Source: Paraburkholderia haematera (GTDB lineage: Bacteria; Pseudomonadota; Gammaproteobacteria; Burkholderiales; Burkholderiaceae). Taken from it: DNA of 64,000 nucleotides. Made by a program: the position numbers and the translations under genes. Below are positions 43,269 to 51,649 of this stretch, piece by piece. The first letter of the stretch is position 1, and each line of letters starts with the position of its first letter. The stretch is taken from the NCBI RefSeq assembly GCF_905220975.1, contig NZ_CAJNBK010000008.1, forward strand, positions 1 through 64,000, given 5' to 3'. The notes under the pieces are model-generated. The model saw only the letters and a program-made list of their open reading frames with translations, had not been told where the DNA came from and did not search any database.

Positions 43269-44159
43269 TTACTTTGCCGCCGGCAAGTCAATGCCGGGAA
43301 AAATCTTGATCACCGCGGAATCGTCTTCGCCGCTATACCCCGCGGTCGACGCCATCATGAACATCTGATGCGCCGCCGCCGACAAGGGCAATGGAAACTT
43401 CGAGCGTCGCCCGGTATCGAGCACGAGGCCGAGATCCTTGACGAAGATATCGACCGCCGAGAGCGGCGTGTAATCGCCGCTCAGAATATGCGGCACGCGG
43501 TTCTCGAACATCCACGAATTGCCCGCGCTATGCGTGATGACCTCGTACAGCGCACCAGGATCGACGCCTTCGCGCAAGCCGAGCGCCATCGCCTCGGCGG
43601 CCGCCGCGATATGCACGCCGGCCAGCAGCTGATTGATGATCTTCACTTTCGAACCCGCACCGTGCGCCGGGCCCAGCCGATATACCTTGCCCGCCATCGC
43701 GGCCAGCACGTCCTCGCACGCGGCGTAGGCAGTGTCCGGGCCGGACGTCATCATCGTCATTTCACCGGACGCGGCACGCACCGCGCCGCCGGACACCGGC
43801 GCGTCGAGCATCTGCAAACCGGCCGCTTCGATTCGCTTGCCGAGTTCGATCGCGAAATCCGGCGCCACGGTCGCGCTTGCAATCACCACGCTGCCCGGTT
43901 TCATCGCGGCAACCGCGCCTTGCTCGCCGAATAGGACCGTTTCGGTTTGAGCGGCATTCACGACCAGCGTGACGACTACCTCGCACTGCGCGCCAAGCTC
44001 GGCAGGCGACGCACAGCCGATGCCGCCTGCCGCGACGAACGCTTGCAGGATCTCACTGCGCAGATCGCACGCGTGGACCTGAAAGCCCGCGCGCAGCAGC
44101 GAGCGCGCGGCGCCCATGCCCATCGCCCCGAGACCGATAACGCCGACATTTCTGGACAT
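43269..44159 (-). CDS. ltnD: L-threonate dehydrogenase
   Basis: 296 aa of the 3-hydroxyisobutyrate dehydrogenase family. NVGVIGLGAMGMGAARSLLRAG is the dinucleotide motif region, DAPVSGGAVRAASG the substrate loop, and GAGSKVKIINQLLAG includes the catalytic Lys. It oxidises L-threonate to 2-oxo-tetronate. Having both ltnD and denD with otnIKC means this operon can handle both L-threonate and D-erythronate. First enzyme gene after the FadR-type regulator (73-bp gap). Confidence 0.86.
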   Translation of the reverse strand: MSRNVGVIGLGAMGMGAARSLLRAGFQVHACDLRSEILQAFVAAGGIGCASPAELGAQCEVVVTLVVNAAQTETVLFGEQGAVAAMKPGSVVIASATVAPDFAIELGKRIEAAGLQMLDAPVSGGAVRAASGEMTMMTSGPDTAYAACEDVLAAMAGKVYRLGPAHGAGSKVKIINQLLAGVHIAAAAEAMALGLREGVDPGALYEVITHSAGNSWMFENRVPHILSGDYTPLSAVDIFVKDLGLVLDTGRRSKFPLPLSAAAHQMFMMASTAGYSGEDDSAVIKIFPGIDLPAAK

Positions 44160-44232
44160 GCCTGACCTCTACATTGATTAGCCGCGCGCGCCTCGCTGAA
44201 GCCCAACCCGTCCCAACGCGAGCCGGTTCGGT

Positions 44233-44937
44233 TCAGCTAATGCCCGCCTGCGCGAGCCGCCGCGCCGCGTTGTTCATATGGGTGCTCGCCGCAATGCGCG
44301 CCGCCATCGGATCGCCCGCCCGGATCGCCGCGACAATGGCCGCATGCTCTTCGCGCACCTGACGCGAGAAGTCATCGCGCAGCGCTTCGTTGCGGCGGGT
44401 GACCAGAGTGCCGGCCTCGAGGTACTGATTCAGGAAGGTGAGCGTCTTGAGGAAATAGGGATTGCCGGTAGCAGCGGCGATCGCGCGGTGGAAAGCGACA
44501 TCTTCGGCAACACCGTTCTCGCCGTCGGCCTCCGCTTCGTCGATCCTGGCGAGGGCGGCGTCGATCGACATCATCTCCGCGTCACTGCGGCGCACGGCGG
44601 CTTCCGAGGCAACTTCCGCCTCGATCGCCCGCCGCAACGCAAGGATTTGCAGCACCGAGCCCGCTTCAACCGCCTCCGCGTAGTCGATGCGCAGCGGCCG
44701 GATTGCACCGTGTGCGGCAATGAACACGCCGCTGCCCTGCCGCGGCTCGACCACGCCTTCGTTCTTCAGGCGCGAAATCGCCTCACGGATCACCGTGCGG
44801 CTCACGCCGAACTGCTGCGCCAGCACCGCCTCGGTCGGCAGCTTGCCGACACGCGCGAAGGTGCCCTTGTCGATCTGCTTGAGCAACTGCTGCGCGACGG
44901 TATCGCTCATCGCACGGGCAGGAATCTTGTCGAACAT
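44233..44937 (-). CDS. FadR-subfamily GntR regulator of the tetronate operon
   Basis: 234 aa. The winged helix-turn-helix (about 10-75) has LPTEAVLAQQFGVSRTVIRE and the wing EPRQGSGVFI; the all-helical FCD effector domain has metal-binding-type Asp/His positions in AFHRAIAAATGN and HAAIVAAI. Located directly upstream of ltnD on the same strand, so it probably represses the operon in response to a tetronate intermediate. Start at 44937. Confidence 0.86.
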   Translation of the reverse strand: MFDKIPARAMSDTVAQQLLKQIDKGTFARVGKLPTEAVLAQQFGVSRTVIREAISRLKNEGVVEPRQGSGVFIAAHGAIRPLRIDYAEAVEAGSVLQILALRRAIEAEVASEAAVRRSDAEMMSIDAALARIDEAEADGENGVAEDVAFHRAIAAATGNPYFLKTLTFLNQYLEAGTLVTRRNEALRDDFSRQVREEHAAIVAAIRAGDPMAARIAASTHMNNAARRLAQAGIS

Positions 44938-44957
44938 GGATTACCCGATGGATCATG

Positions 44958-44976
44958 TTGTCGGGTCATCATACAA
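44958..44976. promoter_or_regulatory. GntR-type operator candidate
   Basis: TTGT(N11)ACAA about 20 bases upstream of the FadR-type gene, in the divergent region shared with the IclR gene. Half-sites are short. Confidence 0.3.
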
Positions 44977-45142
44977 ATTTGAGACTTCGGCAGCATCCAT
45001 GCAAACCCTGAGTGTTTTTGGCAAAAGCGCTCAAAGTTGGCGAAACAGAAGGCTTAAGCTATCGTCACGCCTTTGCGCAGCATCGCGCCGGCTGAACCGC
45101 GCGAGCGCTGTGCGCCCTTCTTCGAACGCATTTTCAAGGTCC

Positions 45143-45967
45143 ATGAGCAAAGCCCTGCCGCCGTCTTCTGTCGATCCTGTCAGTGCCGAGCCGGCCTCGG
45201 ACAAACCGGGCGACTCGTATGTGCAGTCGTTCGCGCGAGGCCTCTCGGTGATCCGCGCGTTCAATGCCGCGCGTCCCGAACAGACGCTCACCGACGTCGC
45301 CACCGCCACCGGCCTGACACGCGCCGGCGCACGCCGGATCCTGCTGACCCTGCAGACGCTTGGCTACGTGGAGGCCGAAGGCCGCCTGTTCCGCCTCACG
45401 CCGAAGATCCTCGACCTCGGTTTCGCGTATCTGACCTCGATGCCCTTCTGGAATCTCGCCGAACCGGTGATGGAAAGTCTGTCGGCGCAGGTTCACGAGA
45501 GCTGCTCGGCGGCCGTGCTCGACCGCACCGAGATCGTCTACGTGCTGCGCGTGCCGACGCACAAGATCATGACCATCAACCTGTCGATCGGCAGCCGCTT
45601 GCCGGCATATTGCACGTCGATGGGCCGTGTGCTGCTATCCGCGCTCGACGACGAAGCGCTCGACGCGACCCTCGGTTCGACGCCGCTCTACGCGCACACG
45701 CCGCGCACGGTAACCGACAAGGAAGAGCTGAAAAAGCTGATTGCGCAGGTGCGCCGCCAGGGATGGGCGATCGTCGATCAGGAGCTGGAAGGCGGTCTGA
45801 TTTCGCTGTCCGCGCCGATTCGCAACCGCCAGGGGCGCGTGATTGCGGCAATGAATATCAGCGGCAACGCCCAGCGCAATTCGGCCAGGCAGATGGTGAA
45901 GGCGTTTCTGGAGCCGTTGCAGCAGGCCGCGCAGACGGTCTCGGAGATGGTGGCGCGGCGCGGTTGA
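45143..45967 (+). CDS. IclR-family regulator of the PcaR/PcaU/PobR type
   Basis: 274 aa. Winged helix-turn-helix (about 28-90) with DSYVQSFARGLSVIRAFN and LTRAGARRILLTLQTLGYVE, the style of the beta-ketoadipate regulators PcaR, PcaU and PobR; the IclR effector domain contains SMGRVLLSAL and GWAIVDQELEGGLISLSAPI. pcaF, with a PcaR-like box, lies 6 kb away, so this may be its regulator. ATG at 45143 chosen; the frame reaching back to 44687 is antisense to the GntR gene. Confidence 0.85.
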   Translation: MSKALPPSSVDPVSAEPASDKPGDSYVQSFARGLSVIRAFNAARPEQTLTDVATATGLTRAGARRILLTLQTLGYVEAEGRLFRLTPKILDLGFAYLTSMPFWNLAEPVMESLSAQVHESCSAAVLDRTEIVYVLRVPTHKIMTINLSIGSRLPAYCTSMGRVLLSALDDEALDATLGSTPLYAHTPRTVTDKEELKKLIAQVRRQGWAIVDQELEGGLISLSAPIRNRQGRVIAAMNISGNAQRNSARQMVKAFLEPLQQAAQTVSEMVARRG

Positions 45968-46029
45968 GTGACAGGCGGCGCACACGCTCAGCGTAGCGCC
46001 CCAAGCACCCAAAGCGCCCCATCACCCTC

Positions 46030-47220
46030 TCATTGCCCCAGATACCGCTCCACCAGCCGCGTCCAGAATGCCGCGCCGACCGGCAGATTGCGGTCGTTGA
46101 AGTCGTAATGGGGGTTGTGCACCATGCAACCGTCTTCGCCCGCACCGTTACCGATTCGCAGGAACGTGCCGGGCCGTTTCTGCAGCATGAAGGCAAAATC
46201 CTCGCTACCCATCAGGATGTCGGTCTGCTCGACCACCTTGTCCTCACCGACCAGTTCGCGCGCTACTTGCACCGCGAAATCCGTTTCGGCATCCGAATTG
46301 ATCACTACCGGATAGCCTTCGATGTACTCCACCACCGCCTTGCCGCCATAGCTCGCGGCCTGGCTTTCCGCGAGTTCGGTGATGCGCTTTTTGAGCAGCG
46401 TACGCACTTCCGGGCTGAACGACCGCACGCTCAGTTCCAGCCTTGCACTGCTTGAAATCACGTTGTTCGCGGTGCCCGCGTGCATCGAGCCGACCGTCAC
46501 CACCGCCGGCTGCGACGGGTCGACGTTACGCGCAACGATCGTCTGCAACGCCATCACGATGCTCGCCGCCACCACCACCGGATCGACTGTCAGATGTGGA
46601 CGCGCCGCGTGGCCGCCCACGCCTTCGATCGTGATGATCGCCTTGTCGCCCGCCGACATGAACGGCCCCTTGCGGAACAGCATCACCCCCGGCTCCTCGC
46701 CCGGATGATTGTGCAGACCGAATACGGCGTCGCACGGAAAGCGCTCGAACAGGCCGTCGTTGATCATCTTCATCGCACCGCTGTCGATGCCGCTTTCTTC
46801 CGCGGGCTGAAAGTACAGATGCACGGTCCCCGAAAAATTGCGGGTGGCGGCAAGGCGCTGCGCGGCGCCGAGCAGCATTGTCGTGTGGCCGTCGTGGCCG
46901 CATGCGTGCATCTTGCCGTGGGTGCCGCTCGCATACGGCAGGCCGGTTTGTTCGATGATCGGCAGCGCGTCCATGTCGGCGCGAATGCCGATGCTGCGCG
47001 TGCCGTTGCCCACCTTTAGCGTGCCCACCACACCGGTTTGCCCGACGCCACGCGTGACCTGCCAGCCCCATTGTTCGAGTTTCTCCGCCACCAGGGCCGC
47101 GGTTCGCACTTCTTCGTAGGCCAGTTCCGGGTGGTGATGGATGTGATGGCGGATCTCGCGCAGGCTTTCGGCGGCAGGCACCAGGTCGGACACTTCAGTA
47201 AAACGCGCGGCTTCGCTCAT
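46030..47220 (-). CDS. M20-family amidohydrolase (hippurate hydrolase-like)
   Basis: 396 aa, M20D peptidase / HipO family. Zn ligands: IRHHIHHHPELAYEE (family start), MHACGHDGHTTMLLG (Cys/His pair), PAEESGIDSG (Glu) and a late His in GVGGHAARPH and SEDFAFML. It hydrolyses N-acyl amino acids such as hippurate to benzoate and glycine; the specific substrate is not determined. Hippurate hydrolysis would link to the aromatic genes in the window (inference). Divergent from a LysR gene. Confidence 0.86.
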   Translation of the reverse strand: MSEAARFTEVSDLVPAAESLREIRHHIHHHPELAYEEVRTAALVAEKLEQWGWQVTRGVGQTGVVGTLKVGNGTRSIGIRADMDALPIIEQTGLPYASGTHGKMHACGHDGHTTMLLGAAQRLAATRNFSGTVHLYFQPAEESGIDSGAMKMINDGLFERFPCDAVFGLHNHPGEEPGVMLFRKGPFMSAGDKAIITIEGVGGHAARPHLTVDPVVVAASIVMALQTIVARNVDPSQPAVVTVGSMHAGTANNVISSSARLELSVRSFSPEVRTLLKKRITELAESQAASYGGKAVVEYIEGYPVVINSDAETDFAVQVARELVGEDKVVEQTDILMGSEDFAFMLQKRPGTFLRIGNGAGEDGCMVHNPHYDFNDRNLPVGAAFWTRLVERYLGQ

Positions 47221-47350
47221 CTATTGCTCCATGGGAAATCACGCCGCATCACGCGGCGAATAGGCAAGCACTATAGCCACGCCGTTTTGTTCGAATAAGA
47301 TGCTGATTTTTTCACCCCGATTAACAAACGTTATATACGGGATTACCCTT

Positions 47351-48259
47351 ATGAAGCTGCAGCAGTTGCAAGCGTTCGTCGCCGCCGCCCATCACCGCAG
47401 TCTGCGCGCCGCCGCGCGCGAGCTTGGCGTGACGCAACCGGCCGTCACCCATACGATCCGCGAGTTGGAGAGCGCACTGAATGCCGAGTTGATGGTGCGC
47501 AGCGTCCGCGGCATCGAGTTGACCGCATGCGGGCTTGCGCTGTTGCCGCGTGCGGAACAGTTGCTGGGCGATATGCGCCGCACTGTCGAAGCAGTCGAAC
47601 AGGTGAAGGGGGAACTGGCCGGCAAGGTGAGCGTGGGCACCATGCCGTCGATCGCGTTGACCGCCCTGCCGCACGCGGTGTCGAAGTTTCGCCGCGCCAT
47701 GCCGCTCGTGAATCTGCATCTGGAAGAAGTCACGATTCCGGACGCAGTCGCGCGTTTGCGTAACGGCGCGCTCGATATCGCGGCGATCCATCATGTGCAG
47801 GCACTCGACAGCGATCTGGTGCAGGCGCCGCTCTACTCGACCCAGTTCGTCGTCGCGATGCGCGCCGGGCATCCGCTCGCGAACGTCACACGTCTGCACG
47901 AATTGCTCGACGCGGAGTGGATCGTGACGGTGGGCGCGGATCACTTTCCGCATAGCGTGATGATGGCGATGTTCAACGCACACGGCTTGCCGGTGCCGAA
48001 GCGGCTGGTGCGGGCGCCCTCGTCGTTCGCGGTGACGCTCGGACTGGTCTCGCAAACGGACGTGATCGGCTGCTTTACGCGCCCACTGGCGCAGATGGTC
48101 GCGCCGCTTGGCATTCGCATTGCGCAGATTGAAGAAGCGCTGCCGAACTACGATCTCAGCATCATTTCGCGGCGTGATTTGCTGCCCACGCCCGCGGTGC
48201 TGCAGTTTGTGTCGTGTTTGCAGGAAGCGACCAGGGAACGGATGGTGGCGGCTGAGTAG
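47351..48259 (+). CDS. LysR-family regulator
   Basis: 302 aa. MKLQQLQAFVAAAHHRSLRA with AARELGVTQPAVTHTIRELE is the helix-turn-helix; the effector domain follows. Divergent from the M20 amidohydrolase gene over 130 bp. The ATG at 47351 fits the family start; the in-frame ATG at 47300 would add a poor leader that contains promoter-like DNA. Confidence 0.86.
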   Translation: MKLQQLQAFVAAAHHRSLRAAARELGVTQPAVTHTIRELESALNAELMVRSVRGIELTACGLALLPRAEQLLGDMRRTVEAVEQVKGELAGKVSVGTMPSIALTALPHAVSKFRRAMPLVNLHLEEVTIPDAVARLRNGALDIAAIHHVQALDSDLVQAPLYSTQFVVAMRAGHPLANVTRLHELLDAEWIVTVGADHFPHSVMMAMFNAHGLPVPKRLVRAPSSFAVTLGLVSQTDVIGCFTRPLAQMVAPLGIRIAQIEEALPNYDLSIISRRDLLPTPAVLQFVSCLQEATRERMVAAE

Positions 48260-48276
48260 GCGTGCTTGACTCGCGC

Positions 48277-48831
48277 TTATCGAACGTCGGCTTCCGCCTG
48301 CAAGAAGGCAACCAACGCGTGCCCCGCTTCTTCCAGCGCCCCGGAGTTATCGATCGTCGTGCACCGAACTCCATCAGGCAGCGAAAACGGCGCCCGCCGT
48401 GCGAGCCTGGCCGCAACCTGTTCCGCCGACTCACGTGCCCGCGCGCCGAGCCGTGCTTCGAGAATATGCGGAGCGGCGTCCACATGCACGACTTCCGTGT
48501 GCGGATAACGGACCAACGTGTGCTGCAAATGCTGACGCGATCCGTTGACAACGACCGTGCATCCACGTGCAAGCCATGCATCGAGTTCAATACCGATGCC
48601 GTAATGCAGTGAGTGGCTCGACCATTCGAGCGCGAACAGACCGAGTACCGAACGCGCCGCGAATTCCTCGATGCTCAACGCGACATGCGCTTCACCGTTG
48701 CCACTTGGACGCGTGATGTAGCGATGCGCAAACAGAATCGGCTCGCCCATCAGGCGGCTGCGCGCAAAACCCAGCAATGAATCCTTGCCCGCGCCGGACG
48801 GTCCCATTACATAGATAAAACGACCTGCCAT
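48277..48831 (-). CDS. phnN: Ribose 1,5-bisphosphate phosphokinase
   Basis: 184 aa. Walker A GPSGAGKDS at the N-terminus, guanylate-kinase-like fold. Makes PRPP from ribose 1,5-bisphosphate, the last step of the C-P lyase pathway. Start at 48831, three bases after the DUF1045 stop, so the two genes are co-transcribed behind phnF. The longer frame to 48966 overlaps the DUF1045 gene and was rejected. Confidence 0.9.
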   Translation of the reverse strand: MAGRFIYVMGPSGAGKDSLLGFARSRLMGEPILFAHRYITRPSGNGEAHVALSIEEFAARSVLGLFALEWSSHSLHYGIGIELDAWLARGCTVVVNGSRQHLQHTLVRYPHTEVVHVDAAPHILEARLGARARESAEQVAARLARRAPFSLPDGVRCTTIDNSGALEEAGHALVAFLQAEADVR

Positions 48832-48833
48832 TG

Positions 48834-49556
48834 TTAGTTCACCTCGTGATTCTGAAACGGCACACGCTGCCAAAGAACGAACGGCTCGCCGGGCGCGGGT
48901 TCGACAAAAAGTGCCGCATGATCGAGAGCTAGGGCCCCAAGCGCGGGCGTTTGCGCCTGCCACCATGCAACCAGCGTCGCGCGTTCGTCGGCATCGGCAA
49001 GCGAACTGGATAGCGTCATGTGAAAACGGAATTCATCCAGGACGTACGGATAACCCCATTCGACCAGCAATGCGCGCTGCCGTTCGCTCAATGGCGCAGC
49101 AAGACGGCGCGCGAGGTCAGCGGCGGACGGCTTGGCGCGCAGTGCATCGAGTGTTTTCAGCGCACTGGACGCCACGTGACGAATGTTCGCCTCGCCGTAC
49201 GAATCAGCAGGGCGTAGTGCCACAAAATCGCCAAGCGTCGCCGCTTCGACAGCTAGTGAAAATGGGGTTTGCGTGCCGGCCCATTCGCGCGTTGCTACCA
49301 GCAGATCTTGCTGGGTCACGCCTTGCGAAAGACGAAACGGTGCAACCAGCGTGCCATGCCAACCATAGCGACGCGGTGCTTCGGTCAGGTCGGCCAGCGG
49401 ACGCGCCAGGTCCTCCGGTTGAGGCGACATACATTGCTCGCCGCTTTCCGCATCGCGCCCGAGCCACGCCGAACCCGCACGCCACCATGCCGATTCGCGC
49501 GACGGCGCGTAATACACCGCGAAACGTGCCCCGGCGCCCCAAACCGCGCCGCTCAT
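48834..49556 (-). CDS. DUF1045 phosphonate-operon protein (2H phosphoesterase-like)
   Basis: 240 aa. Two H-x-T motifs, HGT (67-69) and HMT (179-181), in hydrophobic strand contexts (YGWHGTLVAPF, FRFHMTLSS) match the 2H phosphodiesterase superfamily. DUF1045 proteins are found in C-P lyase loci. The C-P lyase route makes a 5-phosphoribosyl 1,2-cyclic phosphate that PhnP opens; no phnP is seen here, so this protein may do that job (inference). It overlaps phnF by ATGA and is followed immediately by phnN. Confidence 0.85.
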   Translation of the reverse strand: MSGAVWGAGARFAVYYAPSRESAWWRAGSAWLGRDAESGEQCMSPQPEDLARPLADLTEAPRRYGWHGTLVAPFRLSQGVTQQDLLVATREWAGTQTPFSLAVEAATLGDFVALRPADSYGEANIRHVASSALKTLDALRAKPSAADLARRLAAPLSERQRALLVEWGYPYVLDEFRFHMTLSSSLADADERATLVAWWQAQTPALGALALDHAALFVEPAPGEPFVLWQRVPFQNHEVN

Positions 49557-50311
49557 ACGTCCTGCTCCACCAGCAACTGCACACGGTCCGCCGCAAAATG
49601 CGTGAACCCGTATTTAACCGGCGTGCCTTCCAGATCGACGTCGACGTTTTCGACCCACAGCACCGGCTGCTGACGGTTGATATTCAAACGCCGCGCCACT
49701 TCCGGCTCGGGCAACACGCTGCCGATACGGCTCCACTTGCGCAGATAGTCGGTCACGCCATACTCGGCCATCGATTTGGTGATGCTGCCGGTGCGCCCCA
49801 GCACCTCCGGCAAGTCCGCAAAACGCGCGGCCGGATACCAGTTGCGCGCGAACGTGAGCGGCACTCCGTCCGATTCATGCAGCGTCTCGATCCGGTAAAC
49901 CGACGCGCCTGCCCGCAGGCTGAGCGCCTTCGCGACGTTCGGCTCGGCCTTCACGCGCGAAGCCGACAACATCGTGCCCGCCGCAGCGTGATTCTGCTGC
50001 CGCAAGTTTTCTGTAAACCGCGTGCGCCGGCCAATCGAGTAGTCGATCGCACCGGGCTGCACGAACGTGCCGCGCCCCTGCTCGACGCTGACGAGGCCCA
50101 ATGCGGCCAGACCGAGCATGGCACGGCGCACGGTATGCCGGTTCACGTCGAAACGTTTGGCCAGTTCGCCCTCGCTCGGCAAACGGCCTTCTTCGCCGAA
50201 GCCGCTTGCTGCGATCTCCGCCGCCAGAATCTGCTCGATCTGCCGCCAGACGGCAACGCCCGCACCGCGTTCGAGCAGCGTGCCCGACGTTGCGTTGTCG
50301 TTTGATGTCAT
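49553..50311 (-). CDS. phnF: GntR/HutC-family repressor PhnF
   Basis: 252 aa. N-terminal winged helix-turn-helix (LPSEGELAKRFDVNRHTVRR, wing EQGRGTFV) and a UTRA effector domain with NWYPAARFADLPE and KSMAEYGVTDYLRKWSRIGS. PhnF represses phn genes. It is divergent from phnG across 181 bp with an 18-bp palindrome. First gene of the phnF-DUF1045-phnN unit. Confidence 0.9.
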   Translation of the reverse strand: MTSNDNATSGTLLERGAGVAVWRQIEQILAAEIAASGFGEEGRLPSEGELAKRFDVNRHTVRRAMLGLAALGLVSVEQGRGTFVQPGAIDYSIGRRTRFTENLRQQNHAAAGTMLSASRVKAEPNVAKALSLRAGASVYRIETLHESDGVPLTFARNWYPAARFADLPEVLGRTGSITKSMAEYGVTDYLRKWSRIGSVLPEPEVARRLNINRQQPVLWVENVDVDLEGTPVKYGFTHFAADRVQLLVEQDV

Positions 50312-50426
50312 GGTGCTGTCATTCCCTTGGGTTCAAATATTTGCTATGCCATGCATTGTAGTGCGCAAGCCGTGATGGAAATGTGAAATGACGGCCATGT
50401 GTGACAACACGCGACAAGCATACCCA

Positions 50427-50444
50427 TAAACGTCTAGACGTTTA
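50427..50444. promoter_or_regulatory. PhnF operator candidate
   Basis: Perfect 18-bp palindrome TAAACGTCTAGACGTTTA in the phnF/phnG divergent region, 48 bases before the phnG start. Confidence 0.6.
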
Positions 50445-50492
50445 GATGAATAGATGGTCAAATGTCCACTCGCTGGATCAACAGGAATATCG

Positions 50493-50978
50493 ATGAGTGC
50501 CACTTCCACCTCGCCTTCCTCCGCCATGCGGCGCGCATGGATGGCCGTGCTGGCCCGCACGCCGCGCGCCGATCTCGAAGCCGCGCTGAATTGCGCGCTG
50601 CAAGGCGTCCCGCCCCCGGCTTACGACTGGCTGCGGCCACCCGAAATCGGCCTCGCCATGGTGCGCGGCCGCGTGGGCGGCAGCGGCGACCCGTTCAATC
50701 TCGGCGAAGCCACCGTCACGCGCGCCACGTTGCGATTGCGCACCACGGGCGACACACCGGCAGCCGTTGGCGTTGCATGTCATCTGGGCCGCGACCGCCG
50801 CCGCGCCGAACTGGCGGCACTGGCCGATGCGCTGCTGCAAATGCCTGCGCATCACGCTGCCTTGCATCAGCAATTGATCGAGCCGTTTGCCGCACAGCAG
50901 GCCGCGGAACGTGCGGAGCGCCGGCAGGACGTGGCGGCGACACGCGTCGAATTCTTCACCATGGTCAGAGGCGACTGA
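50493..50978 (+). CDS. phnG: C-P lyase subunit PhnG
   Basis: 161 aa subunit of the PhnGHIJ core. MRRAWMAVLARTPRADLEAA and RPPEIGLAMVRGRVGGSGDPFNLGE-type sequence (50-75) are PhnG hallmarks. With PhnI, PhnH and PhnL it attaches the phosphonate to ribose-triphosphate. Start at 50493 after AGGA; stop and phnH start overlap as TGATG, indicating coupling. Confidence 0.9.
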   Translation: MSATSTSPSSAMRRAWMAVLARTPRADLEAALNCALQGVPPPAYDWLRPPEIGLAMVRGRVGGSGDPFNLGEATVTRATLRLRTTGDTPAAVGVACHLGRDRRRAELAALADALLQMPAHHAALHQQLIEPFAAQQAAERAERRQDVAATRVEFFTMVRGD

Positions 50979-51649
50979 TGGAAAACTCCCAGATTGCATT
51001 GCCTGCTTCGGTGGCCACCTCATTGGCCACCTCTTTGGCCACCTCGTTGGCCACCTCATTAAGCACATTAACGCCCGGTTTCGCAGACCCGGTCCACGAC
51101 ACCCAGGCGGTATTCCGTACGTTGCTCGACACGCTGTCGCGTCCCGGCACGGTAGGCGTCGTCGAAAACGGTTTGCCCGAGGTACGGGAAACTCACGCCG
51201 CGCTCGCCGCATTCGCCGCGTTGCTGACGCTGTGCGACTACGCCACACCTGTCTGGCTCGCACAAGCCGATCCGGCGCTGGCGTCGGCACTGCGTTTTCA
51301 TACCGGCGCGCCGCTCGTCGACGAACCGGGACTTGCCGCCTTCGCCTATATCCACGATGCAGGCGCGATGCCTTCGCTGGAAAGCTTTGCACTTGGCGCG
51401 GCGGAATCGCCCGAGCAATCGGTGACGCTGCTGATTCGCGTCGAAGCGCTGACGGGCGGCACGCCGGTCGCGCTGAGCGGCCCCGGTATTCAGCACACCG
51501 AGACAATTTCGCCAGTCGGCCTGCCTGAACACTTCTGGCGCGAACGCGCCGCCCTTGCGCCGCTCTTTCCGTGTGGCATCGATTGTTATCTCGTCTGCGG
51601 CAGCGCGTTGATCGGCTTGCCGCGCACAACTCAAGCGAAGGTGAACTGA
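50978..51649 (+). CDS. phnH: C-P lyase subunit PhnH
   Basis: 223 aa, longer than the E. coli protein (194). Core features GFADPVHDTQAVFRTLLDTL and SRPGTVG identify PhnH; LLTLCDYATPVWL and GPGIQ are further family segments. Residues 12-27 are a repeat of ATSL encoded by four tandem 12-bp units, likely a disordered extension. Overlaps phnG and phnI by TGATG. Confidence 0.9.
   Translation: MENSQIALPASVATSLATSLATSLATSLSTLTPGFADPVHDTQAVFRTLLDTLSRPGTVGVVENGLPEVRETHAALAAFAALLTLCDYATPVWLAQADPALASALRFHTGAPLVDEPGLAAFAYIHDAGAMPSLESFALGAAESPEQSVTLLIRVEALTGGTPVALSGPGIQHTETISPVGLPEHFWRERAALAPLFPCGIDCYLVCGSALIGLPRTTQAKVN
51013..51060 (+). repeat. Four 12-bp tandem repeats inside phnH
   Basis: GGCCACCTC(A/T/G)TT four times, in frame, encoding Ala-Thr-Ser-Leu units. 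Copies differ only at position 10. Confidence 0.9.

Noticed and set aside
44687..45142. N-terminal extension of the IclR protein
   Set aside because: The extension is antisense to the FadR-type gene and crosses the divergent promoter region; the family start is near 45143.
48911..50305. 464-codon open frame on the plus strand
   Set aside because: Lies opposite phnF and the DUF1045 gene; composition is that of a shadow frame and it has no family motifs.
51013..51060. Phase-variation switch in phnH
   Set aside because: The repeat unit is 12 bp, so copy changes keep the frame and cannot switch expression on and off.
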